DNA of 7,180 nucleotides, taken from contig CAMCTC010000171.1 of assembly GCA_945878355.1 (NCBI GenBank), positions 1-7,180 on the forward strand. The letters run 5' to 3'. Within the stretch, counting starts at the first letter, position 1; each line of letters opens with the position of its first letter. The notes under the pieces were generated by a model. The model was not told the DNA's origin and did not search any database. It saw nothing but the letters and a program-made list of their open reading frames with translations. The position numbers and the translations under genes are program-made. Below are positions 1 through 6,400 of the stretch, one piece after another. Source of the DNA: Bordetella parapertussis (GTDB taxonomy: Bacteria > Pseudomonadota > Gammaproteobacteria > Burkholderiales > Burkholderiaceae_C).

Positions 1-249
1 ACCGCGGCGGGCGATGCGGGCCGGCGCCTCTGCGGTGATGTCCTGGCCCTCGAACAGGATCTGGCCTGCGGTGGGCGTCAGGAACTTGGTCAGCAGGTTG
101 AAGCAAGTGGTCTTGCCGGCCCCGTTGGGGCCGATCAGCGGGTGGATGCTGCCGCGCTGAACCTTCAGCTTGACCTTGGCGACGGCGACGAAACCCTTGA
201 ATTCCTTGGTCAGCTCACGGGTTTCAAGAATGATGTCGCTAGGGCTCAT
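1..249 (-). CDS. livG: Branched-chain amino acid-type ABC transporter ATP-binding protein (LivG-like), N-terminal part
   Basis: The 83 visible codons begin at an ATG (complement of 247-249) and run off the left edge; the usual family length is about 250-260 residues, so roughly the last two thirds are missing. The Walker A motif GPNGAGKT is at residues 40-47, followed by TCFNLLTKFLTPTAG at 48-62, a stretch characteristic of the LivG subfamily of the hydrophobic amino acid uptake transporters. The early EFKGFVAV segment (16-23) also fits LivG. The protein would sit on the cytoplasmic face of the inner membrane and hydrolyse ATP to drive import with LivH/LivM permeases and a periplasmic binding protein, none visible here. 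The substrate cannot be read from this fragment; urea or other amide importers of the same family remain possible. No strong Shine-Dalgarno sequence precedes the ATG. It is transcribed divergently from the pilus operon and has no evident functional link to it. Confidence 0.85.
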   Translation of the reverse strand, partial: MSPSDIILETRELTKEFKGFVAVAKVKLKVQRGSIHPLIGPNGAGKTTCFNLLTKFLTPTAGQILFEGQDITAEAPARIARRG

Positions 250-501
250 GCCGACGCTGCCGGTTGGGATTAGAAGTGACGCCGATGGCAACGCCTGTGT
301 GAGCTTTAGCAAAAACCTATCAGCAATCCTAGCTTTTATTCGCAGCGTCCACACCGCAGCCGCTGCGCTTGTTCTGGCGCCGCAATCGGACACAAAGCAA
401 GCCCTCAAGCAACTCTTGTGGCTGTCGATATACGAACACAGCCTGCTGATGGCACCCATCCGCAGGCGGCAAGTCGCCCGCGAACCTCAACAAACGACAC
501 C
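250..501. promoter_or_regulatory. Divergent intergenic region between livG-like gene and pilus operon
   Basis: These 252 bp separate two divergent start codons, so promoters for both the transporter gene (leftward) and the pilus operon (rightward) are expected here. The stretch around 301-342 is clearly more AT-rich than its surroundings. On the plus strand TATACG at 429-434 resembles a -10 box, but no acceptable -35 lies 16-18 bp upstream. A TGGCAC at 450-455 resembles the -24 half of a sigma-54 promoter, but the -12 half is poor and its spacing is one base short. I cannot name a promoter with confidence, and I see no convincing small gene, RNA or terminator in the region. Confidence 0.5.
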
Positions 502-927
502 ATGGTGCGCTGCACAAGACTCGGCTTCACAATCATCGAATTGCTGGTGGCTCTGTCCATCGTCGGCATCCTCACCGGCGTGGCCCTGCCCTCCTACATC
601 GACTATGTGCAGCGGTCACGCGTTCCGGTGGCCTTGGATGCGCTGTCGTCCTATGCCACCCGGATGGAGCAGCGCTTTCAAGACACTGGCAGCTATGCCA
701 GCGATGGCAGCTGCGCCGCATCACTGCCGACTGCCGCCAACTTTGCACTGAGTTGCAGCATCACCAACAGCGGCCAGGGATTCAGCGCTGTCGCCACCGG
801 ATCGGGCAACATGACGGGCTACAGCTACAGCATCGACCAGATGAGCAACCGGGTCACGCTGTATCACCCCAAGGGTGTGCCAGCGGTGCATTGCTGGAGC
901 ATGCGGGGCCTGACATGCGATACCTGA
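502..927 (+). CDS. pilE: Type IV pilin-like protein, PilE family (minor pilin)
   Basis: This 141-residue prepilin has an 8-residue leader MVRCTRLG, cleavage before Phe9, and the class III signature FTIIELLVALSIVGIL. Glu13 is the conserved +5 glutamate, and Pro30 is the +22 proline that kinks the N-terminal helix. The segment RMEQRFQDTGSYAS (54-67) is typical of PilE-type minor pilins of beta- and gammaproteobacteria. Cys131 and Cys139 near the C terminus fit the disulfide of the pilin D-region, and Cys71/Cys85 could form a second pair. The ATG at 502 was chosen because it gives a normal leader; an in-frame GTG at 418 would give an unusual 36-residue leader. No clear Shine-Dalgarno sequence precedes it. 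It heads the operon and its end overlaps fimT by 13 bp. By homology it is cut and N-methylated by PilD and joins the pilus as a minor subunit. A role as the major pilin is less likely given its location among minor pilin genes. Confidence 0.86.
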   Translation: MVRCTRLGFTIIELLVALSIVGILTGVALPSYIDYVQRSRVPVALDALSSYATRMEQRFQDTGSYASDGSCAASLPTAANFALSCSITNSGQGFSAVATGSGNMTGYSYSIDQMSNRVTLYHPKGVPAVHCWSMRGLTCDT

Positions 928-1436
928 GCGCCCCGAGGGCGGCCGAATCCACCCGCCCTTTATGGAAGTTACGGCTCGGGCTAACACTGGTCGAGCTGAT
1001 GGTCGGGCTGACCATCGCCGGCCTGTTGGCCATCACCGCGATGCCGCATTTCGCCGACTACAGCCAAAACGCCCGGCTACGCGAAGGCGGTCATCTGTTG
1101 CTGGCCGAAGCGATGGCCGCCCAGAGCGAGGCCATCAAGCGCAACAGCCGTATGCGCCTGTCCGCCAGCAGCAGCACGGTGCAGTTGCTGGACCTGGCCG
1201 ACCTGACACAGCCAGTCTTGGTGCGAGAAAGCAGCTTGTCAAACGGCTTGACCGCCGAAACCGCGAGCATTGACTTCGGCAGCGATGGCCGTACCCTGCC
1301 GTTTGGCACCGTCGGGGCGATCGACCTGTCGATCACCGGCATGACTTGCTCAAGCGACCTGCGCTGTCCAGGCCTGCGCGTCGACGCCGGCGGGACAACC
1401 AGGCTTTGCATCGATCGCCGGGTCGGCTGCCCATGA
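915..1436 (+). CDS. fimT: FimT/FimU-type minor pilin with GspH domain
   Basis: This 173-residue prepilin has a 22-residue leader ending in Arg-Leu-Gly, then the signature LTLVELMVGLTIAGLLAIT from residue 23. Glu27 is at +5 and Pro44 at +22. The rest fits the GspH/FimT pseudopilin fold, with helical QNARLREGG followed by a beta-rich C-terminal half. Four cysteines (145, 151, 165, 172) lie in the last 30 residues and could form two disulfides. The ATG at 915 is the only reasonable start for this frame; it lies inside the end of pilE, 13 bp overlapping, which suggests translational coupling. The leader is long but within the range seen for this family. In characterised systems FimU/FimT links the tip minor pilins to the shaft, and some FimT proteins bind DNA during natural transformation. 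Only one FimT/FimU-type gene is present here, whereas Pseudomonas aeruginosa has two. FimU or a GspH-like name would fit equally well. Confidence 0.85.
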   Translation: MRYLSAPRAAESTRPLWKLRLGLTLVELMVGLTIAGLLAITAMPHFADYSQNARLREGGHLLLAEAMAAQSEAIKRNSRMRLSASSSTVQLLDLADLTQPVLVRESSLSNGLTAETASIDFGSDGRTLPFGTVGAIDLSITGMTCSSDLRCPGLRVDAGGTTRLCIDRRVGCP

Positions 1437-1861
1437 AGCGCGGCCTCGGCCTGCTCGATGCAATGATCGCGCTGGCGATACTGTCCTTCGGGCTGCTCGC
1501 GCTGACAGGACTGCAAAGCCGCACGATCGCCCGCGGCACCGAAGCCCAGTCGCGCCTGCTGGCAAGCCAGTTCAACGACGAACTGCTGAGCAGGGTGCTG
1601 GTCGATGTCGCCAACGCCAGCTGCTACACCCTGCCGCAGGTCGGCAACTGCACCAGCGCCAGCGCCCTGACCAGCACCGCAGCCTGGGCCACCAGCGTGG
1701 CCGCAGCACTGCCGCCGCCTGTGAGCACGAGTTCAACGCTGGATGCTGCAAGCGGGCAACTCTCAGTGCTGATCACCTGGACCACCAAGGACCGCGAGGC
1801 CGGCTCGACGACCAGCGACATCACGCGCCAACAACTGGCGGTGACCGATGTCCGCCCCTGA
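1433..1861 (+). CDS. pilV: Type IV pilus minor pilin / modification protein PilV
   Basis: The protein is 142 residues with a very short leader MKRG. The mature N terminus LGLLDAMIALAILSFGLLAL aligns with the usual PilV pattern of Leu-Leu-Glu followed by a hydrophobic helix ending in GLL.L.GLQ. Asp9 (mature +5) stands where the family normally has glutamate. Downstream, residues 110-120 (LSVLITWTTKD) match the conserved late beta strand of PilV, which usually ends in a Trp-containing motif. Two cysteines at 64 and 73 may pair. At 142 residues it is at the short end of the family. The ATG overlaps the fimT stop in an ATGA arrangement (1433-1436), so coupled translation is expected; the upstream in-frame start at 1346 would add about 29 non-leader residues and was rejected. 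By homology PilV is an inner-membrane-anchored minor pilin in the priming complex with FimU, PilW and PilX. Confidence 0.85.
   Translation: MKRGLGLLDAMIALAILSFGLLALTGLQSRTIARGTEAQSRLLASQFNDELLSRVLVDVANASCYTLPQVGNCTSASALTSTAAWATSVAAALPPPVSTSSTLDAASGQLSVLITWTTKDREAGSTTSDITRQQLAVTDVRP
1837..1844 (+). promoter_or_regulatory. Shine-Dalgarno-like site for pilW inside pilV
   Basis: GGCGGTGA differs from the anti-SD-matching GGAGGTGA by one base. It ends 3 nt before the pilW ATG at 1848, the same geometry as the pilY1 site. It lies within the last codons of pilV and supports the chosen pilW start. Confidence 0.5.
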
Positions 1862-2915
1862 GCGCCGACATCGCCGGCCGAAGCGCGGCCGGCGGCGCGG
1901 CATGTCCATCGTCGAGTTGATGGTCGGCATGGTGGTGGCGCTGCTGGTCGGCTTGGCCGCTGCCGGCAGCGCGATCGTCTTCACCGCGTCGCAACACCAG
2001 GGCCTCGGGGTAGGCAGCGCCAACCTCAACGGTGCGAGTGCGCTGGCCGGGATCAAGCGCGACGTCGCCGCAGCCGGGCTGGGATTTTTCGGCGACTCGA
2101 CATTTCGCTGCAACACCCTGAACCTCAGCGTCAACAACACGGTGCTCACCGACGCCAGCAGCTTCTCGCCCGCATTGATCACCAGCCAGGGCAACAACGA
2201 CCGCATCGACATCGTCTATGCCAGCCAGATCAGCGCCGGCATCAGCGTGCTGCTCAACGCGGCATCGGACGGCAGTTCGGCCGAACTGCGCTCGCTGCTG
2301 CCGGCAAGTGTCGGGCAAACCGTGTTGCTGGCGCCGGTCACACCGGGCTCGCCTTGTCTGCTGCGGTCGATCACCGCCATGGCCGCCGCGACCGCAGACA
2401 GCAAGCAGCAGCTGAGCTTTGCCAGCACGGGCCGCTACAACCAAGCTGTGTTCAGCAACAACCCCGCGTTCCCGGACAAGAGCAGCGCAGCGCTGCTCGG
2501 AGACCTGATCTGGAGCCGCTATCGGCTGGACGGCACAAACCTTCTACTTGAGCGTCCATTGTTGGGTGACTCGGCTGTGTTGCAACGCAACGTGATAGGT
2601 CTGCGGGCGCAGTACGGGGTTGCCGCTGTCGGCGGCACCACGATCGAGAGCTGGCAAAACGCGAGCGGGTCAGACTTTGCCACCCTGACCAGCGCGGCAT
2701 TGCCTCGCGTGCGTGCGCTGCGCATCGGGCTGGTGACGCGCAGCGCGCAGCGCGAGAAGGAAGCCGCCTCCGGCCACTGCGAGGCCAGCATGAACAAGCC
2801 CCAGCTGTTTGGCAACACCGTCGAACCCGACCTCAGCGACTGGGCCTGTTACCGCTACCGCAGCGCGGTCACCGTGGTGCCACTACGCAACTTTGTGTGG
2901 GGCCTCACGCCGTGA
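1848..2915 (+). CDS. pilW: Type IV pilus minor pilin PilW
   Basis: This 355-residue protein is the largest of the pilins here, as expected for PilW. It has an 18-residue, strongly basic leader (nine Arg and one Lys) ending in Gly18, then MSIVELMVGMVVALLVGLAA with Glu23 at +5. Other family marks are the LAGIKRDVAAAG helix (67-77), VIGLRAQYGV (249-258) and the C-terminal DWACYRYRSAVTVVPLRNFVWG (331-352, here listed in parts: Tyr-Arg-Tyr-Arg, then VVPLRN), which is the typical PilW ending. Cysteines at 88, 170, 311 and 334 may form disulfides. The ATG at 1848 overlaps the pilV end by 14 bp and has an SD-like site; the next ATG (1902) encodes the first mature residue and would leave no leader. 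In P. aeruginosa PilW works with PilX and PilY1 at the pilus tip and in surface-sensing signalling. Confidence 0.88.
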   Translation: MSAPERRHRRPKRGRRRGMSIVELMVGMVVALLVGLAAAGSAIVFTASQHQGLGVGSANLNGASALAGIKRDVAAAGLGFFGDSTFRCNTLNLSVNNTVLTDASSFSPALITSQGNNDRIDIVYASQISAGISVLLNAASDGSSAELRSLLPASVGQTVLLAPVTPGSPCLLRSITAMAAATADSKQQLSFASTGRYNQAVFSNNPAFPDKSSAALLGDLIWSRYRLDGTNLLLERPLLGDSAVLQRNVIGLRAQYGVAAVGGTTIESWQNASGSDFATLTSAALPRVRALRIGLVTRSAQREKEAASGHCEASMNKPQLFGNTVEPDLSDWACYRYRSAVTVVPLRNFVWGLTP

Positions 2916-3439
2916 AGCAAGACCAACGTGGGATGGCAATGATCGTCGTGCTGGTGCTGCTGTCGGTGTTGCTGATGGGCGCTCTCGCGCTGGCTCGACT
3001 CACCGAGGTCGGCACCCTGGCCGCTGGCAACGCGAGCTACCGCGAGGCTTCGATACAGGCCTCGGCGGTGGGCATGAACACCGCCTACCTTGCCGTGCGA
3101 GATATCACCAACGAGGACCAGAGCATCACCGGCTGGTATTGGTCCACGATGCAAGCCGCCGAAGGCGACGACATCTCAAATCTGAACTTCGACAGCGCGC
3201 CGGAACTCCTGGTCGGCAACTACCGGGTGCGCTATGTCGTCGACCGGCTGTGCAATAACGCGCCCGTGACCAACACGCTGCAGCAATGCCTGGTCAAGCA
3301 GATACCGCAGACCGAGAGCAGCAAGGCCGGCGGCGAATCAGTCGACCCACCCAATGCCAGGCAGTTCAGGGTCACGGTCCGGGTGACCGGGCCCAAGAAC
3401 ACTCAGACCTGGACCCAAGGTCTCGTCACCAAGGGCTGA
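2912..3439 (+). CDS. pilX: Type IV pilus assembly protein PilX
   Basis: This 175-residue protein starts at a GTG that overlaps the pilW stop (GTGA, 2912-2915), giving a leader of seven residues ending in Arg-Gly before MAMIVVLVLLSVLLMGALAL. The +5 position is hydrophobic (Val12) rather than Glu, which is normal for PilX and helps identify it. Residues 37-52 (AAGNASYREASIQASA) match the family AGN...R..A..A helix. Cys114 and Cys126 in the RLC...QQC segment, and the late RVTVRVTGPKNTQTW (153-167), are typical of betaproteobacterial PilX. An in-frame GTG at 2897 would add five residues (MGPHA) before this start; the 4-bp overlap favours 2912. PilX is an inner-membrane-anchored minor pilin that, with PilW and PilV, recruits PilY1 into the priming complex. 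Confidence 0.87.
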   Translation: MKQDQRGMAMIVVLVLLSVLLMGALALARLTEVGTLAAGNASYREASIQASAVGMNTAYLAVRDITNEDQSITGWYWSTMQAAEGDDISNLNFDSAPELLVGNYRVRYVVDRLCNNAPVTNTLQQCLVKQIPQTESSKAGGESVDPPNARQFRVTVRVTGPKNTQTWTQGLVTKG

Positions 3440-3474
3440 GCCGCGCCCTGGGTATCCCATCCCCCAAAACTATC

Positions 3475-3482
3475 GAGGTGAT
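3475..3482 (+). promoter_or_regulatory. Strong Shine-Dalgarno for pilY1
   Basis: GAGGTGAT is a long perfect match to the anti-SD of 16S rRNA and lies just upstream of the ATG at 3485, in the 45-bp gap after pilX (3440-3484). It is the clearest ribosome binding site in the operon and decides for ATG 3485 over the out-of-frame ATG at 3481. Confidence 0.75.
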
Positions 3483-3484
3483 GC

Positions 3485-6400
3485 ATGAATGCGTTTGTTC
3501 GAACCCTGACCTGCGGCACAGCCTTGTTGTGCCTGCTCGTCAGCCTGAGCGCGCCAGCCACCAACCTGGCCGAACTACCACTCAAGGCCTCGGTGCTGGC
3601 CAAACCCAACGTGGTGTTCGGCCGCGATGACTCGGGATCGATGGACTGGGAGGTGTTGATGAGCACCGACGACGGCATTGCCTGGTGGAACGGCAGCAAC
3701 TCGGCCTGGGACAGCGCCTCCAACAAGCCGGTCTACACATCGGCCACAAGCGGTAATCGCTTGACGCATCTGTTCCCGATGGGAACCGCCACCGGCGGCC
3801 AGATCTACGCGATCGGATCCGACAACGGCCGGGTCGCACCACCGATCGCGCAACTCGGGTGGTTGCGGTCCAGCGCCTTCAATCCGCTGTACTACAACAC
3901 CAGGACCAGCTACCCGGCTTGGTCGCCGGCCTATGTCAGTGCCGCGTTGCGCAACTATGCCGATGCGCCGACAACGGCCGCGCCATCGCACCCCGGGCCG
4001 CTTTCGCCCACACCAGTCACGCTCAACGTCGGCACGCAGTGGAGCTCGACCAACACCAACTTCAGCAACAGCGACTACCAGTTCAGCGTGATGCCGGGCA
4101 TGGTGTTGCCGATCGGCACCAAGATCAAGGCGAGCAGTTCAAGCTCGGGGCTGTGCAGCGGCAGCACGCTGCAAACGCTCAGCGCGTCGACCGTGGTGGG
4201 TTCGGGCGGACGCTGCCAAGCCTCGTTGCCCTATTACCCAGCGACCTTCTGGCAGCGCACGGTCTGCCCGGCTGGCGACGCCGGCTGCACCGCGGCGCCC
4301 GACTGTGTCGCCACCAACCCGGCAACGAACCCGGACGCCGACTGTGTCAGCGCGCCCGACGGCCTGGGCAAGCTGCGCCGCTACGAGATCAAATCAGGGA
4401 TCAGCTTCCCGTCTGGCCGTAGCTTTGCAGCCGAGTTGCAAAACTTCGCGAACTGGTTCACTTACTACCGCAAGCGCAAGCTGATGCTCGCCGGCGCGAT
4501 GGGCCGCGCGCTAGAGCCACTGACCGGCGTGCGATTGGGCGTGGTGCCGTTTTGCGACGGCAGCAGCAGCGACGCCTGCGCGGTGCCGACGATGTTCGAT
4601 GCCGACAGCAGCAACAGCGCCAGCAACCGGCGGGCCGCCGCGGGCACTTTCTACCTCAACGCGCTGAGCTCGCAGGGCACGCCAACCCACAACACGATGA
4701 AGTACATCGCCAACCAGTTCAACACCAACACCAACATCGTCCAGTACGCCTGCCAACGCAACAACCTGTTTGTCGTCACCGACGGCTTCTCCAACACGAC
4801 GGCAATCACACCGCCGTCCTGGGACTCGGGCAAGTCGGCCAACACCTGGGGCGCCAGCGCGCCCTACCAGACCACAGCCAACGGCTCGCTGGCCGACCTG
4901 GGACTGCGCTACTACACCAACCGGCTGCGCGCCAGCGGCGCCAATGCGCTGAGCGCAGGCCGCCTGCCCTCGGGAGACCCGACGCGACGCAACCCCGACC
5001 TCAACACCGACCTGCACATCACCACCTACGGCATCACGCTCGGCGCGCGCGGCAAGCTATTTCCCGACGCCAGCAACCCCTTCGCGACCGACGTTTTTGC
5101 CACCCCCCCGACCTGGCCAGCCCCAGTGGCCGATGATCCGTCGATGATCGACGATCTCTGGCACGCGACGGTCAACGGCCGCGGCCAGATGTACCTGGCC
5201 GGTGACGTCGAGTCACTGAGAGGAGCGATCCAATCGGCGTTCAACGACATCCTCAATCAAGAGGGTTCACAAGCCAGCGTCGCCGTCAGCTCGGTCAACC
5301 TTGACCGCGGCGACTCGCAGGCCTATATGGGCTCCTACAACCCGGCCGGCTGGTCCGGCGACCTGTCGGCCAACCCGATCGATCCCAGCACCGCTGCGAT
5401 ATCGACAACCGAGACTTGGTCGGCCGCGAGCCAGCTGTCGACGCGCGACTGGACCACCAGGCTGGTGTTCAGTTCAGGCAGCAGCAGCGGCCTGGACTTC
5501 AATGCCGACAATGTCGGGGCTGCGGTCAACCCCGATGCAGCCAGCTTCACCAACCAGCAGGTGGTGGACTACCTGCGCGGCAACCGCAGCGGCGAAGGCA
5601 GCCTGTTCAGAGCGCGAACCAGCCTGATCGGCGCGGTGGTCAACGCAGAACCGGTGCTCGCGCGCGACGAGCGAGTGGTCTACCTGGCATCGGGCGACGG
5701 CATGCTGCATGCGTTCGACACCAGCAGCGGCAAAGAAGAATGGGCTTATGCGCCGCCCGATACCTTGGCCAACCTGGGCCAGTCGGTGCAGCGCGGCTGG
5801 GTCTACCAGACGCTTCTCGATGCAACGCCTGGCTATGGGCGGCTGTCGTCGGGCCAGAAGTTGCTCGTCGGTGGACTTGGCGCGGCCGGGCGCAGCTATT
5901 ACGCGCTCGACGTCAGCAATCCCAAGAATCTGAATGCGGCTGGCGCGGCGGCACAGTTCCGCTGGATCTTCCCGGCCAGCGCCGATGCAGCCAACCGCGC
6001 CAAGATGGGTTACACCATCGGCAAGCCGGTGATCACCAAGACTGGCGACGGCGATGTCGCGCTGCTGAGTTCAGGCGTGGACAACGCCCAAGCCGTGGGC
6101 GACGGCAAGGGTCGCTTGTGGGTGCTCAGTGCCGGCACCGGCGCAGTGATCAAGACCTTCAGGACTGCTGCCGGCAGCACGGCAGCCGAAGCCGGCTTGT
6201 CTCACGTCTCGGCCTTCAAGGAGACCGACGGCAGCGTGCGCTACGCCTTCGGCGGCGACTTGCTAGGCAATGTCTGGCGATTCGATCTGGAAAAAACCGG
6301 CGTGGGGGAACTCGACGCCGACCTCCTCGCGGTGCTACTTGACGCGGCTGGCAACGCCCAGCCCGTCACTTCAGCACCCGAGATGATCAGCCTGAACGGC

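Noticed and set aside
429..434. TATACG as a sigma-70 -10 box for the pilus operon
   Set aside because: No hexamer resembling TTGACA lies 16-18 bp upstream; kept only as a remark in the intergenic entry.
450..464. Possible sigma-54 promoter (TGGCAC half) upstream of pilE
   Set aside because: The -12 half reads CCGCA instead of TTGCA and the GG-to-GC spacing is 9 rather than 10, so it does not meet the consensus.
418..501. Upstream GTG start extending pilE by 28 residues
   Set aside because: It would give a 36-residue non-pilin-like leader; ATG 502 gives a standard 8-residue leader.
1821..2444. Long antisense open frame (about 207 codons) opposite pilW
   Set aside because: High-GC shadow frame; the translation has no recognisable domain and the plus strand holds a clear pilW.
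3449..3459. Small dyad TGGG-TAT-CCCA between pilX and pilY1
   Set aside because: Only a 4-bp stem with a 3-nt loop and no T-run; too weak for a terminator or attenuator.
4558..4630. AGC/CAGC-rich repeat-like stretch in pilY1
   Set aside because: Codon-level low complexity encoding Ser/Asn/Ala; no regular repeat unit, so not a tandem repeat or CRISPR.
5416..6342. Long plus-strand open frame (about 308 codons) inside pilY1
   Set aside because: Rich in Arg, Gln and Gly as expected for an off-frame reading of GC-rich DNA; the pilY1 frame is continuous and matches the family throughout.
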